The position numbers and the translations under genes were made by a program. This document shows, one piece after another, positions 22,146-34,000 of a stretch of DNA of 64,000 bases (position 1 is the stretch's first letter; each line of letters begins with the position of its first letter). The DNA comes from Cocos nucifera (lineage: Eukaryota > Streptophyta > Magnoliopsida > Arecales > Arecaceae). A model generated the notes under the pieces. The model was not told the DNA's origin. It saw nothing but the letters and a program-made list of their open reading frames with translations, and did no database searches. The stretch lies in the NCBI GenBank assembly GCA_006176705.1, contig QRFJ01001906.1:62001-126000 (forward strand). The letters are read 5' to 3'.

Positions 22146-25016
22146 AAAGCACAGGTTGTCATTACTGTGCCCGGGCTGGGTTGACATGAGGTACTGATGC
22201 ATGCTATGCAATTAAGCATGTTGCCTTTTGCTGGGCTGTATCATGCAGTATTTAATTCCCGCAATTCCATTTCTATACATTCCTCATGGATTGTCATAGG
22301 CCCAAGAGCAGTTGACATGCTTTTCTTTTGTTTCCTCCCGTTCTATCTTTCTGTTTCTTTAGGTTGGGGGATTGGGAAATTGCAATGTTGTACACATGAC
22401 ATGGTGGAATCTTCTGAAAATTGGACATAGGGACATGCCCATACTATGAATCACGAGCACAAATATGGGATATGAATATGACATGATATAGATACCCGAT
22501 ATGATAAACATTGAAAATGTGGGATCCATGGTGGTTAGAGTACCTTAGTGAACATACTTAGACATATATTATGTAAGTATGTATGTATATGTGTGTGTGT
22601 GTATGTGAAAATCCATGAATCATAGTATATTGTTAAAATAATATAGTGTATACTTTAGATGGTATCATCAACTTTCATGAGCTCATCATTTAGTCATCAA
22701 TCAAATCCATAGACCCCAATCCATACTTCATATTTTAATATTAACATCAGGGACTACAAAATTAACCATTTAACATTGAAAGGTTAGCATTAAAAAAGAA
22801 ATCAAATGCCCTTTCCATCATAGTTGGAGGTATCAAGGAAGTATCTTGAGTGTATCCAGGAAGTATCTAGAGTATTTTTTTTTCATATTTTGGAAAAAAA
22901 TGATGCCCTATACAAGTATTGGACATGGATCTGAGAAGTATTTGACGTAGTATTTGATATAGACACGACATGTGATTTAAAGTATCCATTCCTCCTAGTG
23001 TCTATGTATTATATAGATACATGTAAATATATATTCATGCATGTGCATATAATGAAAAATTAGCTAGACCTGTGTCCCTTAAACTTATAACATTTGATAA
23101 AATAGTTGTTAATTGTTATATTAGAATTAAAAATTTTATATAGAAGTGCCAAAAGTACATATAACTATAGCAACATTATGATTTGATGGTATGAAGTGTT
23201 GAGTGTCATGATGTGTCCCAAGTGTCCAATGCATCTGAAAACCCAAAATTTGGATTGTCTTTTTAACACAAGAAATTGTGTCTTGAGCTGGAGCACTTAA
23301 ATTTGCACCCTTTCTCTTTAGCAATGGTTACTGTCTAGTCCAATTATCCTATGTTTTTTTTTGGTGCTGATGCATTATTAGGGTGTAACACTATGTGGTA
23401 TTGACTCAAAAATAACACTTCATTGTAATCAATATATGTTGATTCTGTGGGATACTTTTTCTTTCTGGCATGAAACAATACATAAAGTTTAAGAAAGATG
23501 TTTAGAATGGTCTACATTTTTTTCAGAAAAAAAGCCTCAAGTTGTATGTAGATGCCTGTGCCTTGCATGCCAATGTTTGTCAAGCAATGGGTGTCTTGGC
23601 ACTTGGCATGTGCCATGCCAGTTCCTAACTGGCAGGACACCGGCATTTGACATTAAGAAAAATTAGGAAGCCTTGAATTTTGCCTACTTGCTGAATGCAT
23701 CAGCTTGAATTTTGCCTACTTGCTGAATGCATCAGCTTGTATTTTCTGGGCATTTCTCATAATAATATCAAGTGTCACTCCTATCTTGACGTTTGTAGTT
23801 TCTGGAGTTTTAGGGCCAGTCAGTGAAGGACCATAGAAACTTTCTAGATATGATTTGGGTATAGAACCCATGGCAGATGCTTGGTTACAATTCCAATTCC
23901 ATTATTACCTGTAACTGTCAGTGGCCTTGCAGAACCACTTTCAAGAAGATAAAAGAGGTAGGAATGAAGGTAATCATTATTTTTTATTAAGTAATCTATC
24001 CTTTTGTATCGGGTTCTGCTTCTTCTTTACTTTCTATACTCCAAATCTCGAAATGGAGTATCATTTGTTCACATGAGGAAGAAAACAATCTTTAAATAGT
24101 GCTTTGGTTGATTGTTCTTGTTGCTTGCTTCTTAATAATATTGGTTATTGTTACTCAAGAAAATGAAAAGGATGCAGGTTATTATGTTTTCATATAGCAT
24201 GCAGGGTGGTTATTTGAATAGCTATTTAGAGTATTAGTAACTTGAAACCCCTATATGAGGAAAGGTCTATTTTATTCCTGGAAAGCAGCCTGCTTTCTGT
24301 GTTACTGAGGTACGACATCTGTTAAAAATGGCAGCACAGTCCTTGTACCACTAACAGGTACAATTAGACTCTCTTGCTGCATGCTGTCGCTCACTTAGCT
24401 GCATATAATTTGGTTTGCCCTGTCTAATGATCCAAATTTGCTTTCTAAAGAATTACACAAAGTTTTCATTATCATAAAGTAGCATTTCCTTTTATGCTGG
24501 TTCTTTCAAAATGCAGATCTGTGGTAAAGAGCTGAGGAAATATATGGATCAATAGCAATTTGGAAATACTTAATATGTATTAGTTGAATTGAGACTACCG
24601 TAAGAAATATCCATTGCTAGGATTCTGGGCCAATAAATCTTCAATTACATTGTCTGAAGTGTACCTTTCCCCCCAAGAATGCACATTATTAAAGTTTCCG
24701 AACAAACTCATATCCGTTGTTTTGTGAAAATTTACAGGTTGGGAAAAAGTGACTAAACTATGGATCCTCTTGAATAATGGAAAAGGGTGGTAAAGAACTT
24801 AGACATGAGCACAATACAAACAAATAACTATAAATCAAAAAGGTTGCATATTGCAATACTCTGTTCTGAAGAAGTGATGAAAAATCCTGAGTGAAATTTC
24901 ATTTTCGAATATCATTTTTAGTAGTGCAATGTTTCTCTTTCTAATGGACTGTTTTGCTTGATACTTGTCTAGAACAAGCATTTGTCATACATCTCTGCTT
25001 TTTGGCATTTGTATAG
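22146..25016. other. Intron sequence downstream of gypsy element
   Basis: No gene is recognised. It includes a (GT/AT)n microsatellite at about 22570-22608 and a perfect 32-bp tandem duplication (23672-23735). It ends at the acceptor at 25016. Confidence 0.5.
23672..23735. repeat. Perfect 32-bp tandem duplication
   Basis: The unit at 23672-23703 is repeated without change at 23704-23735, which suggests a recent slippage or repair event in the TIM21 intron. Confidence 0.92.
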
Positions 25017-25065
25017 GTACAAGATTTTCGGAAAGGCTCTTGAAAGGGTTCAGAATGATAATCAG
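25017..25065 (+). CDS. TIM21: TIM21 exon (start of intermembrane-space domain)
   Basis: 49 bases complete the split Glu codon and encode YKIFGKALERVQNDNQ. This is the first conserved segment after the membrane helix, facing the intermembrane space. Acceptor 'tatag' is at 25012-25016 and donor 'gtttg' at 25066 (phase 0). The exon is too short to be found as an open frame. It is identified by continuity with the flanking exons. Confidence 0.88.
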
Positions 25066-25190
25066 GTTTGTGGTCGGCCCAAACTACTGTTCCATATCAA
25101 GTTTGTAATATATCATCAGCATTTCATTCCTTTAGTAATTCTTGCAAATGCTTTCTTATGCTACTCATGTTATCTGGCTGATCTTGTCAG

Positions 25191-25310
25191 GTTACTGTGA
25201 GAATTGGCTCCCCTGTTAGTGGCTATGGCCAGGAAACCAGAAACCGTGCTGCTCGCCAACGTATTCCCAATAGGGTTTGGACTGATGAAGATGGAGTTGA
25301 ACATGTAGAG
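25191..25310 (+). CDS. TIM21: TIM21 exon (central domain)
   Basis: 120 bases, 40 codons in phase 0, between acceptor 'ttgtcag' (25184-25190) and donor 'gtaac' (25311). It encodes the strongly conserved TIM21 core with 'ETRNRAARQRIPNRVW' and 'DEDGVEHVE'. It is uninterrupted. Confidence 0.92.
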
Positions 25311-25556
25311 GTAACACCTCATACTTCCAAAATGTTATGTTACAAGATTCATCTTATTCCTTTTCTGTTTCTTCTTTTGGTTTTCCACTCCAAAAATAAG
25401 AATTGGGCCAGGAGTTTTTGCAATGTAACTTGCATCGTTGCTGTTATTTGTTGTCTTTTGGAATGCTTTACTGTTGGTGAGTTAGTTGAAAGGTAGCACA
25501 AAAGTAGATCAATTTGTCAGGTGTGAATTTGTGACCGGTATTTAATGAATATGCAG

Positions 25557-25715
25557 GTCAACTTCTATATTCGCGGACCACATGGATATGGAAAGGTGTA
25601 TGCTGAAATGTTCAGAGATATTGCTGATAAAAGGTGGAAGTTCACATATCTGATTGTTGAGCTTAAGTCACCACTGCAGGCACAATTGATGCTAGAATCT
25701 TATGTCCCAGCTTAG
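25557..25715 (+). CDS. TIM21: TIM21 last exon with stop codon
   Basis: After acceptor 'atgcag' (25551-25556), 52 codons and a TAG encode 'VNFYIRGPHGYGKVYAEMF' through 'LMLESYVPA', the usual C-terminus of plant TIM21. The four visible exons give 169 residues without any stop or frameshift and with conventional splice sites, so the gene is probably functional. Full-length plant TIM21 is longer. The missing part is the presequence and N-terminal matrix segment. Confidence 0.92.
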   Translation, partial: VNFYIRGPHGYGKVYAEMFRDIADKRWKFTYLIVELKSPLQAQLMLESYVPA

Positions 25716-28149
25716 GTTACAGGCTGGCAAGCAATTGTGACTGCTGTCTTCCCCCTTCAGCCTTCGCCTTTCCACCTTCATATTTCTGAATGTTCCTCAG
25801 GGAAATATGAAGTGGAATGCAGCTAAATGTTCGGTAGGGTTTGATTCATGCTCATCTTTACTACTATCTGAAGTAGCTTTTTCTTACACGTTATAGGCAT
25901 GAATGAGCCAAGTCCCAAGGAAAATATGAAGGAAAAGATGGCTCCCCCTTAGGGTTTGGTTCGGATTTAATCAAGATTTGCCAAATCCCTTTGGAAACAT
26001 GAAGTAGAATATTGACAGACCCTAAAGAACAAAAAGATGTGATTGAAGATTTTAAGATTGCTAGTGTTTGCTAAAAATTTTAAAAAGGAAGAAATTCTAG
26101 CACCCTAATGATTTTCGGACTAGGAGAATTTTGGAGTTACCACTTTGGTTAATGAACCAAAATGCAGCACAACTTCGCAATCGGCCACCATTTGGTGCAA
26201 TTGTGTTTTTTCTTTTCCTTTTTTTTTGGGGGATGGGGGAGGAGCGTAGCTTTTATAAAAGGAAACCCAATAACAATTTAATAATTGAGAATGTGTTGCA
26301 AAGTTAGTAATGGAATCTGATGTAATATGATTGATAACCAGCTCATGTGATGGTTAAATGCATAAATTCAGGTGCTACGATCTCACCAGTCTTGGTATGT
26401 GTCATTAAGCAAATGACAGTTATTCCTGCTACTTGAATAACTCGAAAAGGCATCATTGTTTCTGATGTAGTGTTTCTACGAGAGGTCGTGCACTTGGCTG
26501 TCGTTTGAATGCAGGCAGGTCAAAATATGGATGGCATAAATGTTTTCTCATTTTCTTTTCTTTGGAATGCTAATCCAAAGCTAACACCGAATAGCGGGGA
26601 AAAGGCTTCTGCAGGTATAGCTTCTTTATGCTACGGGTATATGACATGCTGGGGCATCGGGTAACTGCTAAATACCAGGCAATATTTCGTAATGCTTAGA
26701 ACAAGGTGGGCATTTCCTGAAATTTAATGTCAACTGCCCTGCTGGAATAACATTATATTCCATATGATTTACCATTGGAGATGCTGGAAGAAAACAGACT
26801 GGATATGTGGTAGTCACGATAAAATAGCATGTGAAATCAGAGCGAATGCAATGACGTATATGCGAGGTTGCAGAATTTTTGTCAACGTATAACCAACGCT
26901 GCGCCACTAATTAGTTGACCTGATATATATCAGGGACCTGAGATGGTATCGATGTCCAAACAGTACCAAATAGGCTTGGATGACTCTTGATGGGATATAT
27001 GTTTGCATCCAGCTAAGTTTGTGCGCCGTAAGCGGATGTGCATGAATAAAGATGCGGAAAATCTTTTGCGCGAGTTAATTTCCTGAAATTTTTCTTCGCA
27101 TCTGTTTGTGCTACCATGATCCTTGCAAGATTCAATCTAAAACTACACTTTGATCCATTCCTGGGGGGCGATAATTGTTTGGTTACCCAATAAAAGAGAA
27201 CGGAGGATGATTGCTTTTCCGTCTCCGTGGTTACGGACGTGAACCCGTATTTTTCCTCGAGGGTTCGTTTGGAGGCAAAGACTTGTAGTTATCATGGCTA
27301 TTTTGTCCCATGTGGTATGTGACAAGGAAAACATAGAAAATAAATTAAAAAAATAAAGGAATGAAAGTAGCTGCAGCGAGTGAGAGGGGTGCGTCAAACT
27401 AAAAATCGAAGCTTTTCTCCTGCACGTGTATTCATTTTGATACTGGAGAGAATTATCTGTCCACTGAAGGGCAACCTTTCAAATGGGGGATGAGAGAAGA
27501 TCTGTGACGGTAGTATTTGCGAAGGACAATTTGCTGCCAAGGTAGTGATGTCGGGGCAGACACCGTCTCCATTTGTCGTGTAGTTTAGGGTTCATTGTCT
27601 TAAGATTCTTGATGCCGAGTTCTCCCTAGATTTGGGCATACATCATTTTCCCAAGTTAGTGAGACAAAATCCACAACTAGCAGAGGGACTTCCTATCCGG
27701 AAGAAGGCTCTTCAAATATGATGAGTAGGTTGGTGACCCAGGTTGGCAGAGAGAAGGTTAACATATTATGATAATGCGGTATGGCAGGGTTGATTATACC
27801 AGTAGCCCTTCTACAAAAAGAGGAGCCTTTTCAAACTACAAGTTTATGATCTACTTTATGAATTAGGAAGCCATTGCTACTTGGAGGGCGTTTGATCACT
27901 CAATGGGAGAGCAATATGTTTGATTCGATATTTTCTAATCTAGGGCCTGTCTTTGCAGTCTGCTGGATCATTGGACCATGGGCTGGGTCAGGCCTATATA
28001 CATGTAATATCTATGAATAGCTTTAGAGTTAACTAGCCTGAATACCATAGGAAGAAAAAAACCTCAGGGTCTTTTTTATTCTGTCTACAAGAATGGGCTA
28101 GGAAAGGTCTAGTTAACTTGGATTGAGACAAGACTCGTATTTTCTAATA
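25716..28149. other. TIM21 3' flank and intergenic DNA
   Basis: The 3' UTR starts at 25716. I see no clear canonical polyadenylation hexamer close to the stop and did not place the transcript end. The remaining sequence has no recognisable protein family and no long repeat that I could delimit. Confidence 0.4.
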
Positions 28150-28343
28150 CTAGAATAGGGAAATACTTTGCTTACGTGGCGAGCAAACACGCTCATTGTC
28201 TGTAGTGATTGACTCACGTATGGGCCCGAGTAGAAAAAAGAATGGCATCCCATAAATTTTTTTTTTCCATCCAGGTGCGTGCATGAGCCAATCACCGTAG
28301 GCGGTGAGCACCCGCCGCAGTGAGCAAAGAATTTTCCTAGTAG
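28150..28343. mobile_element. MITE candidate with imperfect terminal inverted repeats
   Basis: The left end reads 'ctagaatagggaaatacttt' then 'gcttacgtggcg'. The right end reading inward is 'ctactaggaaaattctttgc' then 'tcactgcggcggg'. AATA flanks both sides (28146-28149 and 28344-28347). About 194 bp, no coding capacity. Superfamily not assigned. Confidence 0.4.
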
Positions 28344-29249
28344 AATATATTGAATTCTAAGGCGCAAACATGATCATCCAAATAGGCCCTTACGTAGGAT
28401 GATTTTTGAGAAAGACCTTCCGTAGACTTCATTACCGATATGTCTCAAAACCAATCACAATCGATGCGGCAATCAATCAATTTGAGCTCACCACGAAGCC
28501 TCCATCCTATCAAATCAGCGCCCACCATGTGATTGACCCACATGATCGATTAGATCTTCCCCCATATGGCAATAGCTTGGCCACGATTGTAAACGGTTTC
28601 CATAATAGTGGTGAAATACGTGGGATGTAGAGCATAAGATAATCATCTATGTGGTATCTTTAGAATGTGCAATTGCTTATCCAAAATGGTCAATCCACAT
28701 ATCCTAAGATTCCATAGCGATGGGTACCAACCCTTGTCTATATAAATCACTACCAAAGGGATCTCCAAGGAAGTTCTAAGTTTGAAGCTCTAAGTCCTAA
28801 GTGTGCTCTAAGTCTTCTTAGCGCTCTCAAGCTCTTACCACTTCGCCAGTTTCATGGCACCTCCACTGTTCCTTAAGAGTTTGTGCATTGGAAGATCTCA
28901 TGCCAAATACTCTTTGGCAAGAGGGTTTCTTTGTCTTTATTATTTTAGTCAGATCCGGCATCAGCATGAAGGTCCAAGCATGGTTCCTTCCTTGGCCTCA
29001 TTTTGGTGCGATTCATGCTATAGCAATCATTTCATGGTCCCAATGACCACCGTACCATTTTATAGGAGGCGCATCATGATCTTTGGCTGGCTCCTCTGGT
29101 CTACTGGGCACTTCGTCGAGCCTCCTGACATTAGTCAGCTCGACATCTTAGTTGGATCGGCTCCGAGCAGCAACAACTACTACCTAAGGAGGCTAAGGTT
29201 GATTTTGAGTGATTAACAAATACATCTGAACATAGTTCAAAGACAGAGA
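28344..29249. other. Intergenic segment with a TATA motif and an unassigned ORF
   Basis: An open frame of 120 codons starts at 28854, about 115 bases after 'ctatataaatc' (about 28738). The peptide matches no family I know and has no clear signal or motif. The arrangement could be a retroelement promoter region or chance. I do not call a gene. Confidence 0.3.
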
Positions 29250-29480
29250 AAAACTTGATTGTTTATACTTGTTGAGTGAATGCTTTGCATAAAAGGTTCA
29301 TATCCTTAGCAAATTGGAAGAGGCTCGGCCATTCATTTGGTGGCCCTGACCTCAAACAACTGATGATTTTAGCGAATTGTATATTTTCAAAGATATAGTC
29401 GAGGATATCAACAAAAAGAGGAAGAAATATAGAGAGAAGGGGTCTCCTTGTCTTGATGGAACAAAAAATCATGCTATCAG
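29250..29480 (-). pseudogene. LINE reverse-transcriptase fragment
   Basis: The minus-strand reading 'KTRRPLLSIFLPLFVDILDY' resembles the L1-type RT block R-Q-G-D-P-L-S-P-x-L-F...D. After a short gap, 'LFQFAKDMNLLC' occupies the place of the catalytic F-A-D-D box, with Lys replacing the first Asp. It is an isolated, inactivated fragment. Confidence 0.5.
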
Positions 29481-29670
29481 TTTAGAACTATTACAAATTT
29501 ACTGGAGCATAGAATTGCTTTTATCCCATTTCCATGATTTGAGTCATTAGATCATCTTTGCACTACTTGCAATCAATAATCATGTGATTTGGAGGCCCTT
29601 ACCATCAACATGGGACTCTTATAATTTGATCTAGACTTGATTGAATATGAATGGAGATCCACTTGTATAG

Positions 29671-29675
<5 letters not shown>

Positions 29676-29738
<63 letters not shown>
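29676..29738. repeat. (TC)n(TA)n compound microsatellite
   Basis: About 20 TC units followed by about 11 TA units, directly abutting the LTR-like sequence that begins at 29738. A likely hypervariable locus. Confidence 0.95.
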
Positions 29739-31000
29739 GTTGCCTAGAGATAGCAACCCAAGAGGGGAAGGTGAATTAGATTCTTATAAAATTTTGACCA
29801 AATTTTTAGCTCTAACCAAATATATACTTAATTTAGCTTGATATGATTATGTAGTATATGCAGCGAAATCAAATATATATGAAACTATACAAGAATTATG
29901 ACTAAGCTAAACAAGCAGTAATACAAATAAAGCAAGAAGTAAATACAAGTAAAGCAAGCAAAGTAAAAAACACAATCACAAACACTCAAAGTTTATAGAG
30001 GTTCGGAGCAATCCACTCTTACATCCACTCCCCAAGTTTTTCTTGGGAGTTCTACTATACTCCTTCCTTGATTATAGTATATTTATTTTTTTAGGTTCAC
30101 AAACAAATCCAATTGATTTTCACAGGAGCACCAACCAAAATTCTATATCGTTAATTTTTCAGATTCACTAACAATCCAGTTAATTTTCCAGGCTCACCAA
30201 TCAAAATCTATATAACGTTTAATTATGGACTTGGACCGGCCTAAATCCCAAGTTTCTTTTCCTCAAAAAAACTTATAAATAAATAAAAATATAAATATAA
30301 ATTTTAGCACAAAAAAAAAAATTAGAACTCTGGAAGCTCGAAGAAGTTGTTGTTGGATTGCTCAAATGATTCTTTAACTTCTCTTCTTGATGCTTGAGAG
30401 GATGTGAAAGATAATGGTGGTATTTTCTTTTGAAAGTCCTCTGATTTTGAAGCTTGGTTCCTCTCTCTCTTTTTGTTTAAGTATTCAATGGAGCTCACAA
30501 GTTTGAATAAAATTTTCTTTTCAATTTACTTTCCTTCCTTTTTAATGCCTTTTAAATTTTCAATCAAAGCTAGAAAATGATTAGTAGCCGTTTAGAGCTA
30601 TTGAAGACTATTTATTAGATATTTAATTTACTAAAAATGAGTAAAAAATTAGTCATTATGGAAGTTTCCATTACAGGGATCGACCTCTATGGCAAAAAAA
30701 AAGAATATGACCAATTTTTATTTTTTGACCTATAGAACAACAGGAGTCGACCTTAGGGTCGACCCCTTAGGATTGTCCTCTTTGGAGTGCTGGCCAAAAT
30801 TAGTATGCCAATCAGCTCGTTTTGGTAGGGATCGATCCTAAGATGGATCCGTTTGCTAAAACTTGATTTTCTTTCAATTTTGACATCCAAAAAATATAAA
30901 ATTACCTCCAAAAAATTAGAATTCTTTTTTACTTGCTCTTAAGGCTTTCGAAATATATATTCTTAATCTTCAACTTGGTGAAATTATGATTTTGCTCTTT
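29738..31000 (+). mobile_element. LTR-like fragment (TGTTGCCTAGAG type)
   Basis: It starts TGTTGCCTAGAG and carries 'gtttatagaggttcggagca' and 'acatccactccccaag'. I recognise this arrangement from dispersed plant LTR sequences. No second LTR or internal region was found. The right boundary is approximate. Confidence 0.4.
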
Positions 31001-31872
31001 TCCAAATTTTTTTAGTAAAATTGAAAAATCTTGTGAAACTTGAAATGCATATTATTCTTTTTTTCAAGCCAAAATTCATTAATATTTCTTTCAAATATTT
31101 TGTAGTTATTAAAATCAATTCTTGAGATAATAATATATATATGTATGTATGTGACTATATTATTAAGAATTGTTAGTGTATTATTAATAACTATGTGCTG
31201 AAGGGAGGAGACAAGCAACTCACTTGCTGGGGTTAATGATGCTCGCCATACCATTGTTGATTTGAAATTTCAGCTTGTTATGATTAATGTCGCTGGAGAA
31301 TGATATATATACTTGCTAGAGAGGAAATTTTGTTCTTGGGAGAATAGTATTAGTTCCATCTACACATGTTAATAGGATTTGTTTTCTTATATCGGCTTTG
31401 TAATGACATGCATTAATGTTGACTTATTGAACATTTTAGTTGCTAAGATATTATCTCATGTATCTTGCCTTCATGGAAGGTACAAGTACGTTGTATCTGA
31501 ACCTAGAATGAAACAACAATTATTGGATATGTTGTTCAATACTTTAAAAATATGAGTTTCATAATTTTGTTTAGTTTTTACATGTTAGCAAAAGCTATTT
31601 GAGATATACATTTGGAACAACTCTTGTTTAGTTTTATCATGTGGGCAAAACATACTAGCTGTATTCTTGTTTGATTTTAAATTTATCATAAATTGCAACT
31701 ACAAAGCCATGTTGTTGGAGCATATCATTTTTTATCATACCTAGCGATTAAAATATTAGTTCTGGTAACACCCACATCAAGCTAAAGTTTAGCACACTCG
31801 GTAATTATGAGCCAGCCTAACCTTTTTTAGCATTTCAATGGATAGAAATGGGACTTGTGATTACTAAATATC
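31001..31872. other. AT-rich intergenic DNA
   Basis: No coding, RNA or repeat structure that I can support. Confidence 0.4.
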
Positions 31873-34000
31873 TATTAGATGTATGCTCTAGAAGATAGAT
31901 TAGCCGACACTTCTAATACTTTCTAAAGGCATAATTATAATTTTGACTTATTATTAATAAAATTGGATTATCTTTTTAATCATATTTGTGTATTAAGTAT
32001 TTGTGATTTATCTTTTGGGTTAATGGGTATGATAACACATATTCTTAAAAGTTAAAAATTTGAGACATGTGTTATCATAATTAACTCATAAATGACTTCC
32101 AATCATAGGATCGTCATGAGAATGGTGATCAATCTAGAAGATTAGTGTATGATTGCTTTCTTAGAATAGATGAGTCTTGAATCTATGGTGTGGAGACACC
32201 GAAGCAAAAGTATAGATGCTTGTCGAGAATAAAAGTACTAAGCATGACTAACTTCGAGCAGTCATAAGAAAGTCTACTTTCTCGTCGATGATTTACTTGA
32301 TGCTATAGTTGTATGTTTGATTCTCTGACTTGAGGTGTTTACCTTGAGAGTATTATAGTTTGACTACACCATAACTCAGTCTCATAGCCATTTAGAATCC
32401 TCAGGTGCATGTTGGTTATAGCATGTTTATTGTAAGAATTGGATCGCACCAAGATGAGATCTATCAACCTCGATAGAGGAGGAATAGTTCTATGGTGATC
32501 ATGAGATTGAGTTTTAAAGCCCATGGCTATGGCGGTGTGAAACAATAGAAAAAAATTTTTATTAAGATTTTATATCAGACTCGAATCGAATGATTCAATC
32601 ATATGATAGTATTGGGTTTGATGAGTCAATCTAATCACACGATATCTGCACCGAGATATTCATTTTTAGTTTTGATGGATTGCCATCATATTCTGCTAGG
32701 TATTACTGATGGATTATGGGATCAATTAAAATTATCTCAATGATTGATAATTTTAATTGGATGAATCAAAAAGAGTTCAGATCTATCAAAAGATATTTTA
32801 ATGATGTCAATGATAGAGATCATGACATATCTTATTACCATATAGAATTAAATCATTGGATCACACAAATAAAGATTTGGATCTGAATATCATTAATTGA
32901 ACTCATGAAGTCTGATTGATTTAGATTTGATCTAATTAGGTTCAAGAAAAGCCTGCTAGCACACGATTAGAGATAACTTTCTCCTGCGTTGGATTTTCTA
33001 ATTGGCTTGAACTCAATCAAATTGGATTTGGCTCGTCTAGAAGCCCTATATGAATTTATCTTGATTTGACTGAATCTTGTCCTGGTCAGATCAGATCTTA
33101 TTTTAGTCTGATCAGGTCTTGTCTTGATCTCATTTAAAGAGAATTAGGACAAGGGTGCACCAACTCTTTGACTTGGTCATGCGCGCAAGAAAGAAGGAGA
33201 GGGGCGCATGCCCCCTAATTTTTCTCTAGGGGTGTGTGCCCCTAGATGTCTTCTGAGAGAGAGGGCACACACCCCTTTCTGGCATGCGCCCTTTAGAGAT
33301 TAGGTTGGTTGAAGGAGGAGTTTAAAAATCCAATAAAAGTTGTTTGGGATTTAAACTATTTTGAATTGGTCAGATGGATTCAAACTTAAAGGAGATTTTT
33401 TCATGAGCCAACCACCCTTATCATGATAAGGTGGCACCATTTTTGATGCCATTTTGTATGACAAAAAGGGCATGAAAATCAGATGGGGCATGGGGTTTCA
33501 TGGAGAGTCCTTCTTCTTTAAGCAAATTGACCCTCAATTGCTTAAAGCCTTAGGACTCTAGGTCTCTCATATTTTCTATAAATAGGAGACTGGGCCAAAG
33601 TGTTCGGCCAGTCAACTAACCCACGGCGAAGCCCTACTCCTCTCCATGCCTCCTCTCCCTCCTCTAGTCCCTCTCTCCCACCTCCAAGGGTTGGGCCGAT
33701 CACACCATCAAGTGTCGAGGTGCTGTCTGCGCAAGTCAAAGTCGAAGGAGTTTCCAATCGTATGTCGATCGGACTACTATCGAAGATTAGATTGAAGGCA
33801 TGTGAAGAAATTCCTAATCTATTTTTTTATAAATCAGATCTAAAAGGAGAAGGCCTTTAGATCTGATCTGAGTAGATACTGATAGAGGCCGAGTGCATAT
33901 GCAGCTCAAGTCAAATCTCGGGATAGCTTCAGATCATCACAGCGAGTAAATTATTGAAAATTACATCCTAAAATCAATCATAAGCCTATTGATGGTTAAA
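31873..34000 (+). mobile_element. Eroded copia-type LTR (family of 50886-53526)
   Basis: It begins 'tattagatgtatgctctaga', matching the LTR start 'tgttagatgtgttccctaga' at 50886 and the minus-strand LTR start at 60600. Internal blocks are shared (for example 'aattaactcataaatgactt' near 32080 versus 51090, and 'ggattgccatcatattctgc' near 32680 versus 51735). A TATA box 'ctataaatagg' lies near 33574. No internal coding region follows, so it is a solo or truncated LTR. The 3' limit is uncertain. Confidence 0.65.

Larger units (their letters stand above)
2256..25016 (+). other. TIM21: Giant TIM21 intron (about 22.8 kb)
   Basis: The donor GTAAG at 2256 and the acceptor 'gtatag' at 25011-25016 join a split Glu codon in frame. 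The protein reading across the junction (EPKE|YKIFGKALE) is continuous with what I know of plant TIM21, so no exon appears to be missing. The intron holds a foldback element, a solo LTR, a SINE-like element and a complete gypsy element with nested hAT insertions. Together these account for well over half of its length. The next two introns are short (125 and 246 bp). Confidence 0.85.

Noticed and set aside
22146..25016. Additional TIM21 exons inside the giant intron
   Set aside because: The protein reading is continuous across 2255/25017 in the conserved region, so no exon is needed there, and I saw none.
28854..29216. 120-codon frame preceded by a TATA-like motif
   Set aside because: No recognisable domain and no supporting context. 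Reported only as intergenic content.
33542..33860. Overlapping + and - frames after a TATA box
   Set aside because: Located in the transcribed part of a copia-type LTR. The same TATA context occurs in the sister LTRs without a conserved frame.
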